DNA of 24,727 bases from Woeseiaceae bacterium (GTDB lineage Bacteria > Pseudomonadota > Gammaproteobacteria > Steroidobacterales > Woeseiaceae), in NCBI GenBank assembly GCA_022866645.1, contig JALHUQ010000186.1, forward strand, positions 1 through 24,727, read 5' to 3'. The position numbers were made by a program, and so were the translations under genes. Below the pieces are notes generated by a model. The model did not search any database and was not told where the DNA came from. It saw nothing but the letters and a program-made list of their open reading frames with translations. Below, one piece after another: positions 16,029 to 24,726 of this stretch; the stretch's first letter is position 1; every line of letters begins with the position of its first letter.

Positions 16029-16047
16029 AACTCGTTGTTTTTATTGT
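16029..16047 (+). promoter_or_regulatory. shared intergenic element, copy 2
   Basis: AACTCGTTGTTTTTATTGT is the partner of the element at 10953-10972. It sits 37 bases before the -35 region of the proposed promoter of the second efflux operon, a suitable distance for an activator or upstream repressor site. Confidence 0.4.
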
Positions 16048-16083
16048 AAATCCGTCTCCGGGTAGGAATTGTGAAGTTGGATG

Positions 16084-16111
16084 TTGCGTTATAGCGAGCT
16101 GGTGTTATACT
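16084..16111 (+). promoter_or_regulatory. sigma-70-type promoter of the two-adaptor/two-permease operon
   Basis: TTGCGT (16084-16089) as -35 and TATACT (16106-16111) as -10 are separated by 16 bases. The -10 matches consensus at five of six positions, the -35 at three. The expected start of transcription is about 16118, leaving a leader of about 28 bases before the first adaptor's ATG at 16146. Confidence 0.55.
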
Positions 16112-16123
16112 TCACTACAACAC
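16102..16123. promoter_or_regulatory. inverted repeat over the -10 region, candidate operator
   Basis: GTGTT (16102-16106) and AACAC (16119-16123) are perfect 5-base arms separated by 12 bases, enclosing the TATACT -10 box. A repressor bound here would block RNA polymerase. The spacing is compatible with two-fold winged-helix regulators such as PadR, but the short arms leave room for chance. Confidence 0.4.
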
Positions 16124-16145
16124 TAACTAGGTAAGACACAAAGAA

Positions 16146-17231
16146 ATGAAAACTCTGAACCCGATTCCTGCCGCCCTTTGCACCGTTGCCCTGCTGGGCT
16201 CTGCCCTGATTTCCGGCTGCGGCGTTGGCGAAGCCAGTGTCGCTGATGCCGATACGCTTCTCGCTGCGACACCGGTACCCGTTGAAATCGCCAGGCCATT
16301 TCGCGTGGATATCAACGCGACTTATGTGGCGAGCGCTTCCATAACGTCAGATCATGACGCGCCTGTCATAACACGTGTCTCAGGAGAAGTTGTCGAGCTG
16401 GCAGTGGAAGAAGGCGATCGCGTCGAAGCTGGTCAAATACTCGCGCGTCTGGACGGCGAACGCCTGCGCCTCGAGATGCTTGCTGCCAAAGCAAATCTTG
16501 ACCGCGCTCAAAAAGAATTCAAGCGCAACACGGACTTGCATGAACGTGGCCTGGTTAGCTCTTCACTTTACGAAGGATCGAAGTTCGATCTCGCGTCTCT
16601 GCAAGCCACATACGATCTTACGCGTCTGAACTACGATTACTCCAATATTCGCGCACCTATCGGCGGTGTGGTGTCTACCCGCGAGATCAAAGCGGGTCAA
16701 AATCTCGCCGCCGGCCAGGTCACGTTTCGCATCACGGAAACAGCGGAATTGATGGCTTATCTGCAAATTCCGCAAGCGGACCTTGCAAAATTCACTGCCG
16801 GTAATTCCGCGATGCTGAGTGTCGCCTCGATGCCGAACGCGGAATTCGCAGCAACTATTGTTCGTATTAGCCCAACTATCGATGTTCGCAACGGTACCTT
16901 CCGTGCAACAGCGATTATCGACAACACGGACGGCAACCTTGCTCCTGGCATGTTCGGTAAGTTCACGGTCGCTTATGAGAAGCACGCGAATGCACTGGTC
17001 ATTCCCACCACCGCCCTGCTCGACGAAGACGACGAGTCAACCGTCTACGTAGTTCAGAACGACGAAGTCGTTCGACGCATTGTTGAGACGGGGTTCGAAG
17101 AGAACGGGCGCGTGGAAATCCTGAACGGGCTGCAGGACGATGATGAAATTGTCGTCGTCGGACACTCAAGCCTTCGTGACGGCAGCAAAGTGCTCGCCAG
17201 CGTATTCGAATTGGACCGATTCGCGGGCTAA
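16146..17231 (+). CDS. RND efflux adaptor lipoprotein 1 (MFP family)
   Basis: The 361-residue product begins with a lipoprotein signal, with lipobox ISGC and lipidated Cys25 (GSALISGCG). The adaptor layout follows: first lipoyl half around VVELAVEEGDRVEAGQILARLDG (about 81-103), a short coiled-coil hairpin (104-157, with NLDRAQKEFKRNTDLHERGLVS), second lipoyl half NIRAPIGGVVSTREIKAGQ (161-179), beta-barrel with APGMFGKF (about 271-278) and the membrane-proximal domain ending near 355. The hairpin is short, as in adaptors of MexA/CusB-like size or smaller. The gene opens the second efflux operon 35 bases after the proposed -10. It is a clear paralogue of the next gene. Confidence 0.93.
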   Translation: MKTLNPIPAALCTVALLGSALISGCGVGEASVADADTLLAATPVPVEIARPFRVDINATYVASASITSDHDAPVITRVSGEVVELAVEEGDRVEAGQILARLDGERLRLEMLAAKANLDRAQKEFKRNTDLHERGLVSSSLYEGSKFDLASLQATYDLTRLNYDYSNIRAPIGGVVSTREIKAGQNLAAGQVTFRITETAELMAYLQIPQADLAKFTAGNSAMLSVASMPNAEFAATIVRISPTIDVRNGTFRATAIIDNTDGNLAPGMFGKFTVAYEKHANALVIPTTALLDEDDESTVYVVQNDEVVRRIVETGFEENGRVEILNGLQDDDEIVVVGHSSLRDGSKVLASVFELDRFAG

Positions 17232-17310
17232 TTCAGTTCGGGCTGATTTAATTCCTGCCTTGGTCCTGAGAAGAATCGACCGCTGGGGCAGGAGCATAAG
17301 GGGACTCCAA

Positions 17311-18378
17311 ATGAAGCTATTTCGCGTCGGCTTGACCGCAGTCGCGTGCATCTTGCTGCTCGGCGCTTGCCAACAGGGTACCGAAGGCGAGGAAGAGAAA
17401 ACCGCCGAGGATGAGACTCCTCCCATACCCGTCGAAACAACAGCTCCTGTTCGTGGCGATATTTATGCGACCTACACTGGCACCGCTCCGATAGAGGCAT
17501 TGGCAGAAGCAGACGTTATTGCCAAGGTAGATGGAGAAGTCCGTGAGCTGCACGTCGAAGAAGGCGACATGGTTCGCAAGGACCAGATCCTCGCAACGCT
17601 TGACGGGGACCGCCTGCGTCTCGAGCTAAGTGAGTCGCAAGCACGGCTCCGGAAAATGCAACGAGACTTTCAGCGCAACAGGGAATTGCAGGACAAGGGG
17701 CTTATTAGCGAGGGCGACTTCGAAAAGATTCAATACGATCTCGAAGCGCTTGAAGCGTCCTACAATCTCGCCAAACTCGAGCTCGATTACACACAGATTC
17801 GTGCACCGATTGCCGGAGTGGTTTCAGAGCGTTATTTGAAGTTAGGCAATACGATCAAGACCGGCGAGCCGGTCTTTCGGGTCACCAGTTTTGATCCTTT
17901 GGTCGCCTATATGTTTGTTCCCGAACGCGAGTTTCGCCAGATCGCTCCGGGGCAGCCCGTTTACATCCAAATCGACGCTATCTCAGGACCACCTGTCGTT
18001 GCGACGGTCACTCGCATCAGCCCCATCGTGGACCCTGAAACCGGTACCTTCAAAATTACGATCGAATTGCGTGGCGCTGAACACAACATCAAGCCGGGAA
18101 TGTTTGGCCGCATGAGTATTGTGTACGACAAACATGAGAACGTTCTGCAGGTACCGCGCAGCGCGATAATCGAGAACGCAAGCGATACCTTTGTGTTTGT
18201 TGTGGAGAACGAAGTCGGCATTCGAAAGTCAATCAAGACCGGCTTCAGCAGCAACGGCATGGTTGAAATTACTTCCGGCCTGACTGACGGTGAGAATGTT
18301 ATTACGGTTGGCCATGTAGGCCTGAAAAACGAGGCGAAAGTAGTCGTCATTAATGCGCCGGCCGAGGTCGTCGAATAA
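17311..18378 (+). CDS. RND efflux adaptor lipoprotein 2 (MFP family)
   Basis: The 355-residue product has a lipoprotein signal ending LLLGAC with Cys20. An acidic linker (EGEEEKTAEDE) is followed by the same adaptor domains as adaptor 1: VRELHVEEGDMVRKDQILATLDGDRLRL, a hairpin LRKMQRDFQRNRELQDKGLIS, then QIRAPIAGVVSERYLKLGN and KPGMFGRM. The ATG at 17311 is chosen because AAGGGG lies nine bases upstream and the signal peptide starts there; a longer frame from 17140 would overlap adaptor 1. The 79-base gap to adaptor 1 shows nothing remarkable. The TAA overlaps the permease ATG by one base. Similarity to adaptor 1 along the whole length indicates tandem duplication, so the pump may use a mixed adaptor hexamer. 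Confidence 0.93.
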   Translation: MKLFRVGLTAVACILLLGACQQGTEGEEEKTAEDETPPIPVETTAPVRGDIYATYTGTAPIEALAEADVIAKVDGEVRELHVEEGDMVRKDQILATLDGDRLRLELSESQARLRKMQRDFQRNRELQDKGLISEGDFEKIQYDLEALEASYNLAKLELDYTQIRAPIAGVVSERYLKLGNTIKTGEPVFRVTSFDPLVAYMFVPEREFRQIAPGQPVYIQIDAISGPPVVATVTRISPIVDPETGTFKITIELRGAEHNIKPGMFGRMSIVYDKHENVLQVPRSAIIENASDTFVFVVENEVGIRKSIKTGFSSNGMVEITSGLTDGENVITVGHVGLKNEAKVVVINAPAEVVE

Positions 18379-19316
18379 TGCGGCGCCTGATTGAAATCGC
18401 AACCGAGCGGCGAGTCACAATCATCATGATGATGACCGCCATCGTGTTGTTCGGCATGGTGTCGTTGTCTCGCCTTAACCTGAATTTATTACCCGATATC
18501 TCCTACCCCACGCTAACGGTTCGCGCGGAGTTGACGGGTGCCGCACCGGTCGAAATAGAAAACCTTCTAACCAAGCCTATCGAGGAGGCGGTTGGCGTTG
18601 TCAGAAACGTCCGGCTTGTACGCTCGGTTTCGCGCTCAGGCCAGGCGGATGTAACAATCGAATTTCTCTGGGGCACCGATATGGATCTGGCCGGTATCGA
18701 CGTCAGGGAGAAACTCGACGTCCTGTTCCTGCCGCTGGAGGCCAGTCGACCCCTGTTATTGCGGTTCGACCCCTCATCCGAACCCATCGTCCGGCTTGGT
18801 CTTCTGTACAAAAACGATGCTGTATCAGGTTCCTCAGAAGCGCAACTGAAAGCCCTGCGTCGCCTCGCAGAAGATCGCGTCAAAGCTGAGCTTGAAGCCG
18901 AGGAAGGTACCGCCGCGGTAAAGGTAAGCGGTGGCCTCGAAGACGAAATTCAGATTCGGGTGGACCAGCAGAAGCTCTCGCAGCTCGGTATCAGCATCGG
19001 GCAAATTGCAGAGCGCATACGCGCTGAAAATGTCAACCTCTCCGGCGGTCGCCTGGAGGAAGGTAACCAGCGATTCCTCGTCAGAACCTTGAATGAATTT
19101 CAGAACATCGACGAATTCCGCGATGCGATTATCGCCTACGTCGCTGACCAGCCTGTCTATTTGCGAGATGTCGCAACGGTTGAACAGGGATATAAAGATC
19201 GTGAAGCAATAACTCGCGTCAAGGGTCAGGAATCGGTCGAACTGGCGATCTACAAAGAAGGCGATGCAAATACGGTGCAGGTAGCCAAACGAATTGAAGG
19301 TCGCCTGAATGCCTAG
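18378..19316 (+). CDS. RND permease, N-terminal fragment (to the amber codon)
   Basis: This 312-residue part contains TM1 (about 13-33) and the first porter subdomains: LNLLPDISYPTLTVRAEL (35-52), GAAPVEIENLLTKPIEEAVG (54-73) and the YLRDVATVEQGYKDREAITRVKG segment that precedes the loop to TM2. It stops before TM2, so alone it would be a periplasmic domain on a single anchor and could not pump. Its ATG overlaps the stop of adaptor 2 (TAATG). Confidence 0.75.
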   Translation: MRRLIEIATERRVTIIMMMTAIVLFGMVSLSRLNLNLLPDISYPTLTVRAELTGAAPVEIENLLTKPIEEAVGVVRNVRLVRSVSRSGQADVTIEFLWGTDMDLAGIDVREKLDVLFLPLEASRPLLLRFDPSSEPIVRLGLLYKNDAVSGSSEAQLKALRRLAEDRVKAELEAEEGTAAVKVSGGLEDEIQIRVDQQKLSQLGISIGQIAERIRAENVNLSGGRLEEGNQRFLVRTLNEFQNIDEFRDAIIAYVADQPVYLRDVATVEQGYKDREAITRVKGQESVELAIYKEGDANTVQVAKRIEGRLNA

Positions 19317-19436
19317 CGTAAAACGCTGCCTGATGAAATTGAGCTCGTTACCATTTATGACCAGTCAACCTTCATTTCGTCGGCTGTCTCGGACGTCCGA
19401 CTCGCGGCGATTCTGGGTGGCCTGATTGCGATTTTC

Positions 19437-21542
19437 GTGCTTTATGGTTTCCTGCAGGATGCGCGCGCTACTGCGATAGTCGGAGCCGCGATTCCCGTCT
19501 CGGTAATAGGCACATTTTTGCTCATGTACACGAACGGCATATCGCTGAATATTATGTCGCTCGGCGGTATCGCGCTGGCTGTCGGAATGCTGGTCGATAA
19601 TTCCATCGTTGTGCTTGAGAATATCGTGCGCAAAAGGGAACAGGGCGACGGCATCGTTGAAGCCGCTCAAAACGGTACTACTGAAGTGGGCGGGGCGGTT
19701 GTAGCCTCTACACTCACGACTATCGCCGTGTTTTTCCCGATGGTATTTATCAGCGGTATTGCTGGCCAACTATTTAAAGACCAGGCGCTGACTGTCACGT
19801 TTGCGCTGATCTTTTCCCTCATAGTTGCACTCACGGTGATACCGATGCTCGCTTCGATCGGGGCACAAAGCCGATATGACGACGGCGGCGATTCACAGCC
19901 CGCTAACTGGTTTACGCGTGCGGTTGCCTTTGTCGTGAGATTGTTTGGGTTCGTGTTCTTCGCTATTCGCAAAGTGTTCTGGGTACTGTTGTGGCCTCCT
20001 ACCTGGGTATTTCAGCGCTTCTATGCTTCGATGGCAGCCGTCTATCCAGGCGCGTTGCGTTGGTCCCTGCAGCACCGCGCGACGGTCATCCTGGTTTCCC
20101 TGTTGCTTTTCGTCTCGACGATGGCTTTGGTACCGCGCCTCGGGTCCGAGCTAATTCCACAGTTTTCGCAGGGCGAATTCACGGCCAACCTGAGACTACC
20201 GCCGGGGATGCCGTTAGCTGAGACAGACAAGGCCATACAGGTTGCCCAGCGAGCCGCCGCCAGGATCGATGCTGTAGCGCTCAACTACTCGGTTGCCGGA
20301 ACTGGTAACAGACTGGACGCGAATCCAGTCGATGCTGGCGACAACACCGGGACACTGAGTGTTACGCTGCAAGAGGGCTCGAGCCGCGAGGCAGAGAATC
20401 GCACGATGGCGGCGATGCGCGCCGAGCTGGCGACACTCCCCGGCGTTCAATACGAGTTCACCCGACCGTCCCTGGTGTCGTTCGCCAGCCCGCTGCAAAT
20501 CGAGATATCCGGCTACGACCTTGCCGGTCTGGCCAGTGTCAGCCAATCCATCGTTCAGGCGATGTCTGCTTCTGATCGATTCACGGACATAAAGACGTCG
20601 GTAGAAAGCGGCAATCCGGAAATCCAGATCGTCTTTGATCAGGAACGGGCGGCAAAACTCGGACTCACCGTACGCGAGATTGCGGATAGTGTCGTCGCCA
20701 ATGTGCGCGGCGAACTGGCAACCCGATATAGCTGGCGCGACAAGAAAATTGATGTGCTCGTGCGCAGTGTTGATACACGAAAATCAAGTATTGATGAGAT
20801 TCGTCGCCTGATTGTTAACCCGCTGTCGCCGCGCCCCGTTACTCTTGATGCAGTCGCCGACGTAACCATCTCGCAAGGACCCGCGGAGATTCGGCGCGTC
20901 GCTCAGGATCGTGTCGCGATAATCTCGGCGAATCTCGCCTACGGTGATCTTGGCGCAGCTGCCCTGGAGGCCGGTGACATCGTCAGTAGAATACCTCTTC
21001 CGGCCGGCATCAGCGCCATCGTCTCCGGGCAGAGCGAGGAAATGCAGAACTCGTTCAAGTCTATGCAATTTGCGCTGGCACTCGCGGTGTTTCTTGTTTA
21101 CCTCGTCATGGCATCACAGTTCGAGTCTTTGATTCACCCTTTCGTGATCCTCTTTACGATTCCACTCGCTTTGGTTGGCGCGGTACTTGCGCTGTTTATC
21201 ACCGGTACAACGGTCAATATTGTCGCGTTTATCGGCATCATCATGCTTGCGGGCATCGTTGTGAACAACGCGATCGTACTGGTTGATTTGATCAACCAGT
21301 TGCGCGACCAGGGCAAAGAGCGCATTGAGGCTATCCTTGAAGCCGGCAAGGCCCGTCTGAGGCCTATCCTGATGACGTCGCTGACAACAACTCTTGGTCT
21401 GTTGCCAATGGCAATGGGATTCGGAGAGGGTTCTGAAGTTCGCACGCCGATGGCAATCACCGTTATTGGCGGCCTTACCGTTTCGACCTTTTTGACACTG
21501 GTTGTGATTCCGGTCGTCTACTCTGTGATGGACAGAAAGTGA
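19437..21542 (+). CDS. RND permease, C-terminal fragment (after the amber codon)
   Basis: The open frame resumes directly after the TAG. The first possible re-start in frame is GTG at 19437 (701 residues), already inside TM2, with no convincing ribosome site. It holds TM2-6 with the TM4 motif VGMLVDNSIVVLEN (Asp as in AcrB Asp407, then Asn), TM7, the second porter domain, and TM8-12 with GIVVNNAIVLVDLIN, where Asn963 of the full frame replaces AcrB Lys940. The family's C-terminal LRPILMTSLTTTLGLLPMA is intact. The TGA overlaps the start of the next permease (GTGA). Confidence 0.75.
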   Translation: MLYGFLQDARATAIVGAAIPVSVIGTFLLMYTNGISLNIMSLGGIALAVGMLVDNSIVVLENIVRKREQGDGIVEAAQNGTTEVGGAVVASTLTTIAVFFPMVFISGIAGQLFKDQALTVTFALIFSLIVALTVIPMLASIGAQSRYDDGGDSQPANWFTRAVAFVVRLFGFVFFAIRKVFWVLLWPPTWVFQRFYASMAAVYPGALRWSLQHRATVILVSLLLFVSTMALVPRLGSELIPQFSQGEFTANLRLPPGMPLAETDKAIQVAQRAAARIDAVALNYSVAGTGNRLDANPVDAGDNTGTLSVTLQEGSSREAENRTMAAMRAELATLPGVQYEFTRPSLVSFASPLQIEISGYDLAGLASVSQSIVQAMSASDRFTDIKTSVESGNPEIQIVFDQERAAKLGLTVREIADSVVANVRGELATRYSWRDKKIDVLVRSVDTRKSSIDEIRRLIVNPLSPRPVTLDAVADVTISQGPAEIRRVAQDRVAIISANLAYGDLGAAALEAGDIVSRIPLPAGISAIVSGQSEEMQNSFKSMQFALALAVFLVYLVMASQFESLIHPFVILFTIPLALVGAVLALFITGTTVNIVAFIGIIMLAGIVVNNAIVLVDLINQLRDQGKERIEAILEAGKARLRPILMTSLTTTLGLLPMAMGFGEGSEVRTPMAITVIGGLTVSTFLTLVVIPVVYSVMDRK

Positions 21543-24500
21543 AGCACACCGAAGTTGCGTTACGCCGCCCGGTGACGACTGTCGTCGTATTCGTAGCATT
21601 GTCGTTGATCGGGCTGCTTGCATCCAGACTGTTGCCTCTCGAGAAGTTCCCGGACATAGAATTCCCAGGTATTTTTGTGCAAATTCCGTATGCGGGATCT
21701 ACACCCGAGGAAGTTGAACGACTGATCACTCGTCCGGTTGAAGAGGCATTGGCAACACTCTCCGGCGTCGAAACCATGTCATCGACGTCGGATGAAAATC
21801 AGGCGCAGATTTTTCTCCAGTTTGGTTGGGATCAGAGCATGGGCGCCAAGGGTATAGAGGCGCGAGCGAAGGTGGACGGTATCCGCCATTTGCTACCCGA
21901 CGATGTGCGGCGGGTTCTGGTCTTCACTGGATCACTTGGCGACCAGCCTGTTCTGCAGCTCAGAATTTCGTCTGACAAAGACTTGTCGAATAGTTATGAA
22001 ATGCTCGATCGATTGATGACGCGCCGCCTCGAGCGAATTGAAGGCGTGTCTCGCGTTCAATTGCAGGGCGTCGACGCGCGCGAAATCCGAATTCTTTTGA
22101 AGCCTGATCAGCTTGCTGCTCACGGTGTCGACATCGCAGCTGTTCGCGACTTGCTATTGGGAAGCAATTTCGCTGTCAGCGCCGGCAAAATTACAGCGGG
22201 GGATCAACGCTTCAATGTCCGGCCGAGTGGCGAGTTCAAGTCGATCGACGAAATAGCCGAGTTGACTATCAATGCCAGCGGCCTGCGCTTGAGTGACATC
22301 GCCGATATCGAAATGCAAACACCGGAACGGAACTACGGCAGGCACCTGGATAGGCAGTATGCGATCGGTGTGGCCATTAGCAGGGCGACCGGCGCAAACA
22401 TGGTTGACGTAACCGACCGAGTCATTGCGGAAGTCGAGAAAATTGGAAGATTGCCGGAAATGAGTGGCATCAAAATATTCTCGCTGGATAATCAGGGCGA
22501 AGCTGTCCGGGAATCACTTGGCGATTTGTTGAGCGCTGGGGCTCTTGGCGGCCTGCTCGCAATTTTCGTTTTGTATTTGTTTCTGCGCCAGGTAACGACG
22601 ACACTAATCGTCACGGCGTCAGTTCCTTTCTCGCTGATGATCACTCTGGGCGCGATGTATTTCGCGGGCTTGACCTTGAATATTCTGTCGATGATGGGCC
22701 TTATGCTCGCAGTCGGAATGTTGGTCGACAATGCTGTTGTCGTCACCGAAAGCATTTTTCGTCACCGTACCGAAAACCCGGACAAGCCAATTGATGCGAC
22801 TATAAGTGGCGTCAAAGAAGTCGGACTAGCCGTCATTGCCGGTACGGCAACAACCATTATTGTGTTCGCACCCATGATTGTCGGCACAAAGACTGATATG
22901 TCGATCTTTCTCTCACACGTTGCCATTACGATCATCGTCGCGCTGACCGCATCTTTGTTTATCGCTCAGACATTGGTGCCAATGCTGGCATCGCGAATCG
23001 CTGTCCCGCCACAACCAAAGGCCGGAGCCTGGATATCACGTCTCACCGCACGCTATGCAGCGAGTCTCCAGTGGATACTCGGGCACCACTGGTGGACGGC
23101 GTTGGGCATAGGTCTCGTTTGCGTTATCGGCGTGCTGCCTATTGCCCTCGACCTCGTCAAATTCGACATGTTCCCACAGGATGTCGGGCGACGCTTGTAC
23201 ATGCCCTACCACATCGAGGGGCAATATAGTCTTGAGCAGCTCGAGCAGTCCGTTGACAAGATTGAAGAGTATTTGTACTCCCACCAGGAGGAATTCAATA
23301 TTCGCTCGGTTTACAGCTACTACGACCCGGAACACGTCGAGTCAACGCTGTTGCTCACCAGCGAAGACGACGCGACGCATTCAACCAAGGAGATCATCGC
23401 TCTCATCGAAGCGGATTTGCCGCAGATCGCTATTGGTAAGCCGAGTTTTTCGTTTGATCAGCAAGGCGGTGGAGACGGATTTGCCGTACAAATAAGCGGC
23501 GATTCCACAGAGATTCTCAATGACCTGGCGATCGACATCGCACGGTCACTGGAAACCGTCGAGGGTTTGAAGGACGTCATCAGCGATGGCGATTCCGGCA
23601 ACAAAGAAATCCGAGTCAACATCGATCGCGTTAGGGCTGCGAATGTCGGATTGTCGGCTCAGGCGATCGCGCAGTCCGTCAGCATTGCAATGCGCGGCGA
23701 GAACTTGCGTGAATTTCGCGACCGGAGTGGCGAGATCGCCATTCGCCTGGCGTTCCGCGAGAATGACAAGCAAAGTATCGAGCAACTAGCCGATCTGCCG
23801 CTATACACGCCAGAAGGTCGCCGCATTACCCTCGGCACGGTTGCCTCGCTCCACGTGGGGCGATCACCGGATAGCATCCGACGCACCGATCGCCAGACCG
23901 CCGTTATTCTATCGGCGAATCTGGAGGATGACGTTAGCATCGACGATGTACGGCCACGAGTGAAAAGTCTGATGGATCAGATGCAGCTGCCGCCGGGATA
24001 CAGCTGGAAAGAAGGCCGTGGTTTCGAGCGACAGGATGATACAGCGGACATGATGGCCACCAATATCATTTTGGGCATTGCCTGCATATTTCTTGTTATG
24101 GCAGCCCTATTCGAGTCATTGATATTGCCATTCTCAATTATTCTTGGCTCCATCGTATTTTCCATCTTCGGCGTATTCTTGCTTTTCGCCGCGACCGGTA
24201 CGACCTTTTCCTTTATGGCCATGATCGGCATCATGATTCTGATCGGCGTTGTGGTGAACAACGGCATTGTGCTGGTTGATCACGTCAACAACCTGCGTCA
24301 GGAAGGCGTATCGCGCGATGATGCGATCGTGACTGCTGGCCGTGATCGCCTGCGGCCCATATTGATGACCGTGGCGACGACCATCGTCGGTCTATTGCCG
24401 CTCGCGATTGGAACGACCCAGGTCGGCGGCGATGGGCCGCCGTATTACCCAATGGCCAGAGCAATCATCGGCGGGCTGGCCTTCTCGACAGTGGTGTCCT

Positions 24501-24607
24501 TGCTGGTGGTCCCGGCACTCTACGTCTATTTCGACAGCCTCGCCGCGTGGGGGAGGAAGGTCATGCGCACCGCCCGTCAGGGCCGTGCGCATGCGCTTGA
24601 AACCTAG
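21539..24607 (+). CDS. RND-family efflux permease, second permease of the two-adaptor operon
   Basis: This complete 1022-residue RND exporter starts at a GTG that overlaps the previous stop by four bases. TM1 lies at about 12-32, then KFPDIEFPGIFVQIPYAGSTPEEVERL (36-62) and the porter domain, TM2-6 from about 337 to 480 with VGMLVDNAVVVTES (Asp397, Asn398), TM7 near 521-540, the second porter domain and TM8-12 from about 842. TM10 reads GVVVNNGIVLVDHVN with Asn907 in place of AcrB Lys940. It is clearly related to but diverged from the preceding permease. Two adjacent different permeases sharing adaptors recall the MdtBC heterotrimer arrangement. Its stop shares CTAG with the convergent gene. 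Confidence 0.95.
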   Translation: MKHTEVALRRPVTTVVVFVALSLIGLLASRLLPLEKFPDIEFPGIFVQIPYAGSTPEEVERLITRPVEEALATLSGVETMSSTSDENQAQIFLQFGWDQSMGAKGIEARAKVDGIRHLLPDDVRRVLVFTGSLGDQPVLQLRISSDKDLSNSYEMLDRLMTRRLERIEGVSRVQLQGVDAREIRILLKPDQLAAHGVDIAAVRDLLLGSNFAVSAGKITAGDQRFNVRPSGEFKSIDEIAELTINASGLRLSDIADIEMQTPERNYGRHLDRQYAIGVAISRATGANMVDVTDRVIAEVEKIGRLPEMSGIKIFSLDNQGEAVRESLGDLLSAGALGGLLAIFVLYLFLRQVTTTLIVTASVPFSLMITLGAMYFAGLTLNILSMMGLMLAVGMLVDNAVVVTESIFRHRTENPDKPIDATISGVKEVGLAVIAGTATTIIVFAPMIVGTKTDMSIFLSHVAITIIVALTASLFIAQTLVPMLASRIAVPPQPKAGAWISRLTARYAASLQWILGHHWWTALGIGLVCVIGVLPIALDLVKFDMFPQDVGRRLYMPYHIEGQYSLEQLEQSVDKIEEYLYSHQEEFNIRSVYSYYDPEHVESTLLLTSEDDATHSTKEIIALIEADLPQIAIGKPSFSFDQQGGGDGFAVQISGDSTEILNDLAIDIARSLETVEGLKDVISDGDSGNKEIRVNIDRVRAANVGLSAQAIAQSVSIAMRGENLREFRDRSGEIAIRLAFRENDKQSIEQLADLPLYTPEGRRITLGTVASLHVGRSPDSIRRTDRQTAVILSANLEDDVSIDDVRPRVKSLMDQMQLPPGYSWKEGRGFERQDDTADMMATNIILGIACIFLVMAALFESLILPFSIILGSIVFSIFGVFLLFAATGTTFSFMAMIGIMILIGVVVNNGIVLVDHVNNLRQEGVSRDDAIVTAGRDRLRPILMTVATTIVGLLPLAIGTTQVGGDGPPYYPMARAIIGGLAFSTVVSLLVVPALYVYFDSLAAWGRKVMRTARQGRAHALET

Positions 24608-24726
24608 CGGTCTGTAGCCCATTTTCGGCTCAGACCCGCAACGCCAAGCAGTGCGAACAGCCCCAACAGGCTCAAAGATCCACCGCCACCATTATCGATG
24701 ACTACTACTGTGGTTTGGGGCGTGTC
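24604..24726 (-). CDS. C-terminal end of a GlyGly-CTERM (rhombosortase-substrate) protein, partial
   Basis: Reading the complementary strand from the right edge, 40 residues precede a TAG at 24604-24606. They comprise a DTPQTTVVVIDN spacer, a GGGGS glycine motif, a hydrophobic helix LSLLGLFALLGVAGL and a basic tail SRKWATDR. This tripartite order is the GlyGly-CTERM sorting signal, which is cut by a rhomboid-type protease (rhombosortase) on proteins exported by type II secretion. The body of the protein is outside the window, so its function is unknown; known carriers are often secreted proteases, nucleases or other hydrolases. The stop overlaps the stop of the convergent RND gene within the palindrome CTAG. 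Confidence 0.75.
   Translation of the reverse strand, partial: DTPQTTVVVIDNGGGGSLSLLGLFALLGVAGLSRKWATDR

Larger units (their letters stand above)
18378..21542 (+). pseudogene. RND-family efflux permease interrupted by one in-frame TAG
   Basis: From the ATG at 18378 to the TGA at 21540-21542 the frame reads as one complete RND permease of about 1054 codons, interrupted only by TAG at 19314-19316. The sequence before (VAKRIEGRLNA) and after (RKTLPDEIELVTIYDQS) the stop is the normal continuous porter-domain sequence of the family. There is no frameshift or deletion. Neighbouring genes end with genuine TAG codons (11609-11611, 15922-15924, 24605-24607), so TAG is a normal stop here. A nonsense mutation (for example TTG to TAG), a sequencing error, or suppression are the options. 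Upstream and downstream coupling of start and stop codons is intact, which suggests a recent event or an error. Confidence 0.8.

Noticed and set aside
16084..16145. Leader peptide or riboswitch before the second efflux operon
   Set aside because: The leader from the proposed start to the ATG is only about 28 bases, too short for either.
18378..21542. Recoding of TAG as an amino acid (pyrrolysine-like or altered code)
   Set aside because: TAG ends the PadR gene and two RND genes at the expected family lengths, and no recoding hairpin is evident after 19316; nonsense mutation or sequence error is simpler.
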